A stretch of DNA of 64,000 nt from Ornithinimicrobium cavernae (GTDB taxonomy: Bacteria > Actinomycetota > Actinomycetes > Actinomycetales > Dermatophilaceae), in the NCBI RefSeq assembly GCF_003121625.1, contig NZ_QDDJ01000003.1, positions 124,001-188,000 on the forward strand. Reading direction: 5' to 3'. The position numbers were made by a program, and so were the translations under genes. Shown here piece after piece: positions 32,925 to 40,723 of this stretch (position 1 is its first letter; every line of letters begins with the position of its first letter). Under the pieces are notes generated by a model. It saw only the letters and a program-made list of their open reading frames with translations. It ran no database searches and was not told where the DNA came from.

Positions 32925-35105
32925 TTGGCGCGCGTGCTGCTGATCGACAACATCGACAGCTTCACCTACAACATCGCCGACCTGCTGCACCGCGTCCTCG
33001 GTCACGCGCCGACCGTGTGGCGCCACGACCACCCGCTCGAGGACCCGGCGGGCGCCCTCCGCGCGTTCGACGCGATCGTCGTCGGCCCCGGCCCGGGACG
33101 GCCGCAGCAGGCCTCCGACATGGGGCTGAGCACCCTCGCCCTGCGGCAGCGGGAGGTCCCGGTGCTGGGGGTGTGCCTCGGGCACCAGGGGATGGCCCAC
33201 CTGTCGGGCGATGCCGTCGTCGAGCTCGCGGAGCCCGTGCACGGCCTGGTGAGTGAGGTGCTGCACGAGGGGACCGGGCTCTTCGAGGGCGTGCCCTCGC
33301 CGTTCCCCGTCGTGCGCTATCACTCCCTGGAGGTCAGGCCGGCCGCCTCGTCCCCGCTGGTCGTGACCGCCCGCGCCCTCGACGACGGAGTGGTGATGGC
33401 GCTCGCGGACCCGTCCGCACGGCGCTGGGGCGTGCAGTTCCACCCCGAGTCCGTGTTGTCCGAGCACGGTGCGCGGGTGGTCACCAACTTCCTGCGTATG
33501 GCGGGACTCGCCTCCTCCGTGACGTCACCGGCCGGGGACCCCGCGGCGGTGGAGGGCGACCCTGCCGTGGCGGTCGGGGACGTCCACCGGCACGTGGTCC
33601 CGGCCAGCCACGCGGCGCGCGTCGTGCGGCTCGCGTCGGAGCGGGTGGGAACGGTGCGCGACACGTGGTCGCTGCACCAGGCGCTGTATGCCGACAGCCC
33701 GACCGCCTTCTGGCTCGACGCCTCCACGACTGCCCTGGGCAGCCCGTCGGGGGCGCCGCCGCTGCCGCCGGCCGTGCGCTGCTCGGTGCTCGGCGACGCC
33801 TCGGGGCCACTGTCCTACGTCCTCACCCACCGGGTCGGCTCCGGCACAGAGCTGTCCACGGGCGAGCACCTGGAGGGATCGCTGCTGGCCAACCTGGCGC
33901 TGCTGCGGAGCCGCCTCAGCATGGAGGGCGAGGTGGACCTGCCCACCGCCTTCCGTCCCGGCCTCGTGGGTTACCTGGGCTATGAGCTCAAGGCCGAGAC
34001 GGGCGGGGCGGCGACGCACACCTCGCCGTTCCCCGACGCCAGGTTCGTCCTCGCCGACCGAGCCCTCGTCGTCGACCACGAGGTCGGCGAGGTCCACGCG
34101 GTCTGGCTGTGGGACAGCGAGACCCGCTCGGAGCAGGACGCCTGGGTCGAGCACGTGCGGCGGGCGCTGCGCGGTGTGGAGGAGCGCCGGACCGGCGAGG
34201 GGCAGCGGACCGGCGGCCGGACCCACGAGAGTGCTGCGGGAGGTGACGGGCCGGACGAGCCGACCCCTCGGCATACCAAGGATGCCTATCTGTCCCTGAT
34301 TGCCCAGTGCCAGAAGGAGATCCGTGCCGGCGAGTCCTATGAGATCTGCCTGACCAACACCGTGACGTGGTCCCGGCCGGTCGACGAGACCGCACTCGCG
34401 GGAGCGATGCGCAGGGCCAGCCCCGTACCGTTCGCCGCGTGGCTGCGCGGCCCGGGCCCCACCGTGATCAGCGCCTCGCCGGAGCGGTTCGTCTCGGTGT
34501 CCGCGGAGGGGCTCGTGGAGGCGCGGCCGATCAAGGGGACGCGGCCCCGTGGCAGCGACCCGGCGAACGACGCGGCCCTGGTGGCGGAGCTGCGCACGTC
34601 GGTCAAGGACCGGGCCGAGAACCTGATGATCGTCGACCTGCTGCGCAACGACCTGCACCGGGTGTGCCGCTCGGGGTCGGTGCACGTGCCGGCCGCCTTC
34701 GAGGTCGAGACCTACGCCACCGTGCACCAGCTGGTGTCGACCGTCCGCGGACAGCTCGCGGAAGGCATGGACTGTCTCGACGTGATCGGCACCTGCTTCC
34801 CGGGTGGGTCGATGACCGGGGCGCCGAAGGTGCGCACGATGGAGATCCTGGACCGGCTGGAGGGGGGCCCGCGTGGGGTCTACTCGGGCGCGCTCGGCTG
34901 GATCGGGCTCGACGGGGCGATGGACCTGTCGATCGTGATCCGCACCGTCACCCTCACCGAGGGGGTGGCCGAGTTCGGCGTCGGCGGCGCGATCACCGCC
35001 CTCTCCGACCCCGAGGAGGAGTATGCCGAGACGCTGGTCAAGGCGGAGGCCCTCACCCGGGCGCTCGGCGAGGCCACGGTGGCCGACAGTCGGCGCATTC
35101 CATGA
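32925..35105 (+). CDS. pabAB: Aminodeoxychorismate synthase, fused PabA-PabB
   Basis: 726 residues. The glutaminase domain (1-195) has nucleophile C84 in GVCLGHQG and the His/Glu pair in VQFHPES. After a linker the chorismate-binding domain fills about 240-720, with PIKGTRPRG, DLLRNDLHRVC and GGSMTGAPKVRTMEILD. The PIKGT motif is that of PabB rather than TrpE. It makes 4-amino-4-deoxychorismate from chorismate and glutamine for folate synthesis; actinobacterial fused forms can also serve antibiotic pathways. TTG 32925 is the assumed start; GTG 32934 is an alternative. No PabC is next to it. Confidence 0.93.
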   Translation: MARVLLIDNIDSFTYNIADLLHRVLGHAPTVWRHDHPLEDPAGALRAFDAIVVGPGPGRPQQASDMGLSTLALRQREVPVLGVCLGHQGMAHLSGDAVVELAEPVHGLVSEVLHEGTGLFEGVPSPFPVVRYHSLEVRPAASSPLVVTARALDDGVVMALADPSARRWGVQFHPESVLSEHGARVVTNFLRMAGLASSVTSPAGDPAAVEGDPAVAVGDVHRHVVPASHAARVVRLASERVGTVRDTWSLHQALYADSPTAFWLDASTTALGSPSGAPPLPPAVRCSVLGDASGPLSYVLTHRVGSGTELSTGEHLEGSLLANLALLRSRLSMEGEVDLPTAFRPGLVGYLGYELKAETGGAATHTSPFPDARFVLADRALVVDHEVGEVHAVWLWDSETRSEQDAWVEHVRRALRGVEERRTGEGQRTGGRTHESAAGGDGPDEPTPRHTKDAYLSLIAQCQKEIRAGESYEICLTNTVTWSRPVDETALAGAMRRASPVPFAAWLRGPGPTVISASPERFVSVSAEGLVEARPIKGTRPRGSDPANDAALVAELRTSVKDRAENLMIVDLLRNDLHRVCRSGSVHVPAAFEVETYATVHQLVSTVRGQLAEGMDCLDVIGTCFPGGSMTGAPKVRTMEILDRLEGGPRGVYSGALGWIGLDGAMDLSIVIRTVTLTEGVAEFGVGGAITALSDPEEEYAETLVKAEALTRALGEATVADSRRIP

Positions 35106-35635
35106 CGCCGGAGGTGCGACGGGTGGATCATGGGCTCATGACGGACGGGCGGATCCTGCAGGAGGGACACGCGCCCACCCCGTTCACTGCGGAGGAGATC
35201 CGCAGAAGCTGCCGGGACGGTCTGCGGGTGACGGTCGCGTCGACCCGTGGCGCGGGCGTCAGCTTCCACACCACCACCTTCGTGGACGGAGACGCCGAGG
35301 GCGTCACCCTGGAGTCCTGGGAGGGTGGCCGCGACGGGACGCCCACCGGCCCGGTGAGCCGGGCACGCGCGACCTGGGTCGAGCTGCAGGGCCATGCGTC
35401 CTTTCCGTCCGCGACTACCGAGCTCGGTGAGGAGACGATCACCGGGCCACTCGGCGCCCTCAGGTGTCGTCGGTATGCCGTGCGTCGGGAGGAGGGCACC
35501 CGCACCTTCTGGTTCGCGACCGCGCACCCGGGCATGCCGGTGCGGGTCGTCGGACCGGACCGGGAGGACGAGGTGGTGGAGCTCACCGTCGTGCCGCGTG
35601 GCCCGACGGGCAACAGCCGCGTCGCTGACACGTAG
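35102..35635 (+). CDS. Conserved hypothetical protein
   Basis: Up to 177 residues. ATG 35102 overlaps the pabAB stop (ATGA), suggesting coupling; ATG 35138 is an alternative that would begin MTDGRILQEGHAPTPFTAEE. The middle is beta-rich (VSFHTTTFVDGDAEGVTLE, ITGPLGALRCRRYAVRRE). The pattern suggests a small protein that measures or binds a lipid or ligand, but I do not recognise a family with confidence. No signal peptide or membrane segment. Confidence 0.7.
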   Translation: MTPEVRRVDHGLMTDGRILQEGHAPTPFTAEEIRRSCRDGLRVTVASTRGAGVSFHTTTFVDGDAEGVTLESWEGGRDGTPTGPVSRARATWVELQGHASFPSATTELGEETITGPLGALRCRRYAVRREEGTRTFWFATAHPGMPVRVVGPDREDEVVELTVVPRGPTGNSRVADT

Positions 35636-35645
35636 GCTCGTCGCC

Positions 35646-36494
35646 ATGACGGACACCACCATCCCCAGCATCGAGCTCAACAACGGCGTGACGATTCCCC
35701 AGGTGGGTTACGGCGTCTTCCAGGTGCCGGATGACCAGACCCAGCAGGCGGTCGAGCAGGCCCTCGAGGCCGGTTACCGGCACATCGACACGGCCGCGGC
35801 CTACTACAACGAGGCCGGTGTCGGCGCCGCGGTCCGGGCGAGCGGGCTGCCCCGCGAGGACATCTTTGTCACCACCAAGCTGCGCAACGGCGACCAGGGC
35901 GCCGAGACCGCCCTGACGGCGTTCGAGAACAGCCGCAGGGCCCTGGGCCTGGACGTCGTGGACCTGTACCTGATCCACTGGCCCTACCCGAGCGCCGACC
36001 AGTACATCGAGACCTGGCGGTCCTTCGAGAAGCTGTATGCGCAGGGCGCGGTCCGCGCGATCGGCGTCTCCAACTTCCTCCCGCAGTTCCTCGAGCGGCT
36101 GCTCGCCGAGACCGACATCGTGCCCGCCGTCAACCAGATCGAGATCCACCCCACGTTCCAGCAGCCGCACACCCAGGACGCCACGTGTGCGGCAGGCATC
36201 GCGGTGGAGGCCTACTCACCGCTCGGGCAGGGCAAGGACCTCAACGACGCGGCGGTGACGGCGGTCGCCGAGCGCCTCGGCGTCACCGCCGGCCAGGTGG
36301 TGCTGCGCTGGCACGTCCAGCAGGGCACCATCGTCATCCCCAAGTCGGTGACTCCAGAGCGGATCACCAGCAACCTGGACCTGTTCTCCTTCGAGCTGAC
36401 CGACGAGGACATGGGGGCCATCAGCGCGCTCGACACCGACGAGCGCATCGGTGCCGACCCGGCCACCGCCGCCTTCACGCAGGTCCGCAGCTGA
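35646..36494 (+). CDS. Aldo/keto reductase (2,5-diketo-D-gluconate reductase type)
   Basis: 282 residues, a standard single-domain barrel. The catalytic tetrad is D48 and Y53 in HIDTAAAYYNE, K78 in VTTKLRNG and H111 in LIHWP. The NADPH-binding end is IPKSVTPERITSNLDLF. It reduces aldehydes or ketones with NADPH; the physiological substrate is not predictable. It starts 10 bp after the hypothetical gene and is followed by a hairpin terminator. Confidence 0.93.
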   Translation: MTDTTIPSIELNNGVTIPQVGYGVFQVPDDQTQQAVEQALEAGYRHIDTAAAYYNEAGVGAAVRASGLPREDIFVTTKLRNGDQGAETALTAFENSRRALGLDVVDLYLIHWPYPSADQYIETWRSFEKLYAQGAVRAIGVSNFLPQFLERLLAETDIVPAVNQIEIHPTFQQPHTQDATCAAGIAVEAYSPLGQGKDLNDAAVTAVAERLGVTAGQVVLRWHVQQGTIVIPKSVTPERITSNLDLFSFELTDEDMGAISALDTDERIGADPATAAFTQVRS

Positions 36495-36513
36495 CGGCAT
36501 ACCGTCGCCTGCG

Positions 36514-36543
36514 CGGCCCGGGTGCCCGAGGGTGCCCGGGCCG
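36514..36543 (+). terminator. Terminator-like hairpin after the aldo/keto reductase gene
   Basis: CGGCCCGGG and its complement form a 9-bp stem around TGCCCGAGGGTG, which can itself pair in part. It lies 20 bp downstream of the stop. Confidence 0.7.
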
Positions 36544-36697
36544 TTCTGTGCCCCGACCCACACTGTCAGTGCCCCGCGCCATACTCGGAATGAGGCTCTC
36601 ACCGGCGCCCGGCCGACGCTGATCGTGGCGGGAGATCCGATGAGTTTCCAGACCCGGCCGTGTCTACCTGGAGGCTGGGACGGACGAGGGAGTGCAC

Positions 36698-37690
36698 ATG
36701 AGTGACATCATCGAGGCCAGGGGACTGGTCAAGCGGTATGGCGAGGTGACGGCCCTGGACGGGCTGGACCTGACCGTGCCCGAGGGGACCGTGCTCGGTC
36801 TCCTCGGGCCCAACGGAGCGGGCAAGACGACGGCGGTCCGCATCCTGACGACGCTGCTCCGGCCGGACGAGGGCCGGGCCGTGGTGGCCGGCATCGACGT
36901 GACCAGGGACCCGCAGGGCGTGCGCTCACGGATCGGCCTGTCGGGGCAGTATGCCGCCGTCGACGAGCACCTGACCGGCTTCGAGAACCTCGACATGGTC
37001 GGTCGGCTCTACGGCCTCGGTCGGGCTCGGTCCCGGGCCCGGGCGCGGCAGCTGCTCGAGCGGTTCAGCCTCGCCGAGGCCGGTGACCGCCCGTCCAAGA
37101 CCTACTCCGGGGGCATGCGCCGCAGGCTGGACCTGGCGGCGGCCCTGGTCGCGGAGCCTCCCGTGCTGGTGCTCGACGAGCCGACGACGGGCCTGGACGT
37201 GCGGGCCCGCCAGGAGATGTGGGACGTGATCCGCGAGCTCGTGGGCGGCGGCGCCACGCTGCTGCTGACGACGCAGTACCTCGAGGAGGCCGACCAGCTG
37301 GCGGACGACATCATCGTCATCGACCGCGGCCGGGCGATCGCCCACGGCACCGCCGACGACCTGAAGAGCCAGGTCGGAGGAGAGCGGGTCGAGCTCGTGC
37401 TGCGCGACGCGACCGACAGCCGGGCCGCCTTCGCGGCGCTGGCCACCGTTGCCACCAGCGAGGTGCAGCGGTCCGAGAGCGGCAGGACCATGGGCGCCCG
37501 GGTCGACTCCGGCCAGCACGCCCTGGCGCAGGTCCTCCGACAGCTGGAGGAGGCGCGGGTCGAGGTGGTCGACATCGGGCTGCGCCGACCCACCCTGGAC
37601 GACGTCTTCCTCGAGCTGACCGGCCACGTGGCCGAGGAGCACGAGCAGACCGACGAGCGTGAGCTGGTCGGCACCAAGGAGGGATCCTGA
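36698..37690 (+). CDS. ABC exporter ATPase, DrrA type
   Basis: 330 residues. Walker A is GPNGAGKTT, Q loop in LSGQYAAVDEHLTG, signature YSGGMRRRLDLA and Walker B VLVLDEPTTGLD. The C-terminal extension with RRPTLDDVFLELTGH is the DrrA/DUF4162-type tail. The family exports hydrophobic drugs or lipids. ATG 36698 has GAGGGAG 5-6 bp upstream. Its stop overlaps the permease start by 1 bp. Confidence 0.93.
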   Translation: MSDIIEARGLVKRYGEVTALDGLDLTVPEGTVLGLLGPNGAGKTTAVRILTTLLRPDEGRAVVAGIDVTRDPQGVRSRIGLSGQYAAVDEHLTGFENLDMVGRLYGLGRARSRARARQLLERFSLAEAGDRPSKTYSGGMRRRLDLAAALVAEPPVLVLDEPTTGLDVRARQEMWDVIRELVGGGATLLLTTQYLEEADQLADDIIVIDRGRAIAHGTADDLKSQVGGERVELVLRDATDSRAAFAALATVATSEVQRSESGRTMGARVDSGQHALAQVLRQLEEARVEVVDIGLRRPTLDDVFLELTGHVAEEHEQTDERELVGTKEGS

Positions 37691-38535
37691 TGACCGCGAC
37701 CCTGACCCGCCCGGAGACACCGCGGCGGTCCACGACACCGGCCAGCGTGCTCAGCGACAGCTGGGTCATCGCCAAGCGCAACCTGATCAAGATCAAGCGG
37801 GTGCCGGAGATCCTGGTGTTCATCCTGATCAGCCCGATCATGTTCGTGCTGCTGTTCGCCTACGTCTTCGGCGGCGCCATCAGCGTGTCCGGCAGCCCGG
37901 AGGGCTACCGCGAGTTCCTGATCGGTGGCATCTTCGCCCAGACCGTCGTGTTCGGCTCGACGTTCACCGGCGCGGGGCTGGCCGAGGACATGCAGAAGGG
38001 CATCATCGACCGGTTCCGGTCCCTGCCGATGTCCCGCGCGGCCGTGCTCATCGGGCGCACCGCCTCGGACGTCGTCTACAACGTGCTGACGCTGATCATC
38101 ATGGCCCTGACCGGCCTGCTGGTCGGGTGGCGGATCCGCAACTCGGCGATCGACGCCCTGGCCGGCTTCGCCCTGCTGCTGGTCTTCGCCTACGCCTTCA
38201 GCTGGGTGATGGCCTACGTCGGCCTGCTGGTGCCCAGTGTCGAGGTGATCAACAACGCCTCGTTCATCGTCATCATGCCGATGACCTTCATCTCCAACGC
38301 CTTCGTGCCGCTGGAGACGTTCCCGACGCCGCTGCGGGTCTTCGCGGAGTGGAACCCCGTGTCCACGGTGACGCAGGCAGCCCGTGAGCTGTTCGGCAAC
38401 ACCAGCCCGGCCGCCGTAACCTCCGACCCCTGGTCGCTGCAGAACCCGGTGCTCTACACCCTGATCTGGACGGTCGTCATCGTCGCGGTCTTCGCGCCGC
38501 TGTCGATCGCACGGTTCCGCCGCACCTCCGCCTGA
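37690..38535 (+). CDS. ABC-2 type exporter permease, DrrB type
   Basis: 281 residues with six membrane helices. The ABC-2 hallmark MPMTFISNAFVPLETFPTPLR lies near residue 200, and GIIDRFRSLPMSRAAVLIGR is the conserved cytoplasmic loop that meets the ATPase. With the preceding ATPase it makes a drug or lipid exporter. A terminator follows 17 bp downstream. Confidence 0.93.
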   Translation: MTATLTRPETPRRSTTPASVLSDSWVIAKRNLIKIKRVPEILVFILISPIMFVLLFAYVFGGAISVSGSPEGYREFLIGGIFAQTVVFGSTFTGAGLAEDMQKGIIDRFRSLPMSRAAVLIGRTASDVVYNVLTLIIMALTGLLVGWRIRNSAIDALAGFALLLVFAYAFSWVMAYVGLLVPSVEVINNASFIVIMPMTFISNAFVPLETFPTPLRVFAEWNPVSTVTQAARELFGNTSPAAVTSDPWSLQNPVLYTLIWTVVIVAVFAPLSIARFRRTSA

Positions 38536-38552
38536 CGACAGGTGGGGTATGC

Positions 38553-38585
38553 CGAGGGGCCGGGTCCGCGAGACCCGGCCCCTCG
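38553..38585 (+). terminator. Intrinsic terminator after the DrrAB pair
   Basis: A perfect 14-bp stem (CGAGGGGCCGGGTC and its complement) with loop CGCGA. Confidence 0.88.
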
Positions 38586-38732
38586 ACGTGGGGCTGGGGG
38601 TCCGGCCCTGGCGCGCCGGGCCCGCCCCAGGCGGCGCCCGCGTATCCTGAGCCCGTCCACGGTGACAGGGAGGGCCAGGGCTCACCGCTCGAGTGCTCCC
38701 GGGGACCTACCGGGCCTGGCCAGGAGGAAGAG

Positions 38733-39695
38733 ATGAGCTCCCGTTCCGACCGACCCGAGGTGTCGATCGTCAGCCCGGTGTTCGACGAGGAAGCCGGCCT
38801 GGCCGCCCTTGTCGAGCGGGTCGTCCGGGCGGTGGAGCCGGTGGCGGACTCGTTCGAGATCGTCCTGGTCGACGACGGCTCACGGGACGGGTCGTGGGCC
38901 GAGATCGAGCGCGCGCACGCCAGGGACCCGCGGGTGCGCGGCGTCGGGCTGTCGCGCAACTTCGGCAAGGAGTCGGCCATCGTGGCCGGGCTCGAGGCCG
39001 CGCGCGGCGACGCGGTGATCGTCATGGACTCCGACCTGCAGCACCCGCCCGCCCTGCTGCCCGAGCTCGTGGCCCGTTGGCGCGCCGGGGCGGAGGTGGT
39101 CGAAGCCGTCAAGCTGGACCGCACCGGCCAGGCCCTCGGGGGGCGGCTCGCCTCCACGCTCTTCAACCGGGTGTTCGAGCGACTGACCGGCGTGGACCTG
39201 GTCGGTGCCTCCGACTACCGACTGCTCTCCCGGCGGGCGGTCACCGCGCTGCTCGCGCTGCCGGAGCGGACGACGTTCTTCCGTGGCACGAGCACCTGGA
39301 TCGGCTTCCCCAGGGAGCAGGTGCCGTTCCGCGTCGACCCCCGGGTCACCGGCCGGTCCCGGTGGGGGTTCCGGGCGCTGCTGCGGCTGGCGCTCAACGG
39401 CATCACGTCCTTCACGCCGGCGCCGCTGCACCTGGTGACGATCGGCGCCGCTCTGTTTGCGGTGTTCGCCGTGGTCCTCGGTGTGCAGACGCTGGTGCGC
39501 TTCCTGCAGGGCGACGCCGTCACCGGTTTCACGACCGTCATCCTGCTGCTGCTCATCCAGGGCACGTTCATCCTGCTCGGCCTCGGCATCGTCGGTCAGT
39601 ACCTCGCGCGGATCCACGACGAGGTCAAGAACCGGCCCCGCTACCTCGTGGCCCGCTCGTCCCCGCCGGACCGGGAGCCCGATGCCCGGCGGTGA
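38733..39695 (+). CDS. Family 2 glycosyltransferase (GtrB/dolichol-phosphate mannosyltransferase type)
   Basis: 320 residues. The GT-A domain has VDDGSRDGS and the metal-binding DSD in VMDSDLQHPPAL. Two C-terminal membrane helices (about 235-255 and 268-290) give the GtrB layout. It transfers a sugar from a nucleotide to polyprenyl phosphate at the inner face of the membrane. AGGAGG lies 6 bp before ATG 38733. It overlaps the GtrA gene by 14 bp, and the pair should make and flip the lipid-linked sugar. Confidence 0.92.
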   Translation: MSSRSDRPEVSIVSPVFDEEAGLAALVERVVRAVEPVADSFEIVLVDDGSRDGSWAEIERAHARDPRVRGVGLSRNFGKESAIVAGLEAARGDAVIVMDSDLQHPPALLPELVARWRAGAEVVEAVKLDRTGQALGGRLASTLFNRVFERLTGVDLVGASDYRLLSRRAVTALLALPERTTFFRGTSTWIGFPREQVPFRVDPRVTGRSRWGFRALLRLALNGITSFTPAPLHLVTIGAALFAVFAVVLGVQTLVRFLQGDAVTGFTTVILLLLIQGTFILLGLGIVGQYLARIHDEVKNRPRYLVARSSPPDREPDARR

Positions 39696-40104
39696 GGGCA
39701 GGGCGGTCACCGGCAACGGCCTGCTCAGCGGCGGCCGCCTCCTGCGCTACGCCGTCGCCGGGGGACTCAGCGCGCTCACGCACGTCGGGACGCTCACCGT
39801 GCTCGTCGAGACGGGGCTCGCGTCGCCGGTGGTCGCCTCGACGATCGGCTTCGTGCTGAGCATCGTCGTGTCCTACTCCCTGCAGAAGGCCTGGGTCTTC
39901 TCCTCCACGGCCGCCCACCGCACCACCCTGCCGCGCTTCCTCGTCGCGACCGCCGTGGGCCTGCTGCTCAACGCCGCCGTGCTCGCCCTGGGCACCGAGG
40001 TCCTGAGCGTCCACTACGTCCTGGTCCAGGCGGTCGCCCTCGTCCTGATCCCGTTGAGCAACTACCTCATCAACTCGCTGTGGACCTTCCGTCACGCGGG
40101 CTGA
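39682..40104 (+). CDS. GtrA family membrane protein (probable lipid-linked sugar flippase)
   Basis: 140 residues with four membrane helices and the GtrA signatures LLRYAVAGGLSALTH at the N-terminus and LSNYLINSLWTFRHAG at the end. GtrA proteins are thought to flip the polyprenyl-phosphate sugar made by the GtrB partner, here the overlapping upstream gene. No third transferase (GtrC) is adjacent, so the acceptor glycan is unknown. Confidence 0.92.
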   Translation: MPGGEGRAVTGNGLLSGGRLLRYAVAGGLSALTHVGTLTVLVETGLASPVVASTIGFVLSIVVSYSLQKAWVFSSTAAHRTTLPRFLVATAVGLLLNAAVLALGTEVLSVHYVLVQAVALVLIPLSNYLINSLWTFRHAG

Positions 40105-40128
40105 GCCGGTCAGCCGGCACAGGGGGAG

Positions 40129-40173
40129 GTATGCGGAGTGGCGGGGTCCCGCGGACCCGGCCCCTCTGCATAC
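40129..40173. terminator. Bidirectional terminator hairpin between gtrA and a convergent gene
   Basis: GTATGCGGAGTGGCGGGGTCC pairs with the segment ending in CCTCTGCATAC with about three mismatches and loop CGC. It lies between convergent stops at 40104 and 40181. Confidence 0.8.
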
Positions 40174-40180
40174 GGCCAGG

Positions 40181-40678
40181 TCAGTCGGCCTGGTCCAGGC
40201 CGATCACCAGGAGCTCGGCGGAGTCCTCGGGCCAGACGAACCGGAGCACCGTGCCGTCCTCCTCGTGGGACCACGACTCGATGACGATCGCGTGGTCGGG
40301 GACGGTGAGCGCCAGGCGGTAGAGCTCGCCGGGTCGGCGTGCCCGGGCCAGCAGGACCGTGCTGTCCGCGAAGGCGAGACGCCCGGTGTGGGGGCCGGGG
40401 GCGGGTCGGATGGCCCGCAGGGGGACGCGACGCGAGACCAGGACCCGCAGTCGCAGGTCGAGCAGCGCCTCCAGCGTGTGCGCGCCCTCACGCTCCACGG
40501 CCGCGAGCTCGCGCTCCAGCTCGACCTCGTCCTCGGGGGTGAGCTCGGGGTCCCCGGGGCGGTGACGGTGCCGCTCCGGCCGCCGGGCCGCGGCGCGCTG
40601 CCGCCGGTCGCGGAGGGCGCGTGCGAGCCCCAGCCCCAGGACGAGCACCAGGGCCAGGGCCAGCACCGCCCACTCCAT
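40181..40678 (-). CDS. Conserved hypothetical membrane-anchored protein
   Basis: 165 residues. One N-terminal membrane helix (about 3-21), then a basic stretch (RRQRAAARRPERHRHR), an acidic helix (DEVELERELAAVERE) and a beta-rich C-terminal domain ending FVWPEDSAELLVIGLDQAD. I recognise no family. ATG 40678 begins the membrane helix directly. It lies 45 bp from the convergent MMPL stop on the same strand. Confidence 0.7.
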   Translation of the reverse strand: MEWAVLALALVLVLGLGLARALRDRRQRAAARRPERHRHRPGDPELTPEDEVELERELAAVEREGAHTLEALLDLRLRVLVSRRVPLRAIRPAPGPHTGRLAFADSTVLLARARRPGELYRLALTVPDHAIVIESWSHEEDGTVLRFVWPEDSAELLVIGLDQAD

Positions 40679-40723
40679 GACGACAGTGTTGTCCCACCGC
40701 CCAGGCGGCGCCAGCGGTTTGCC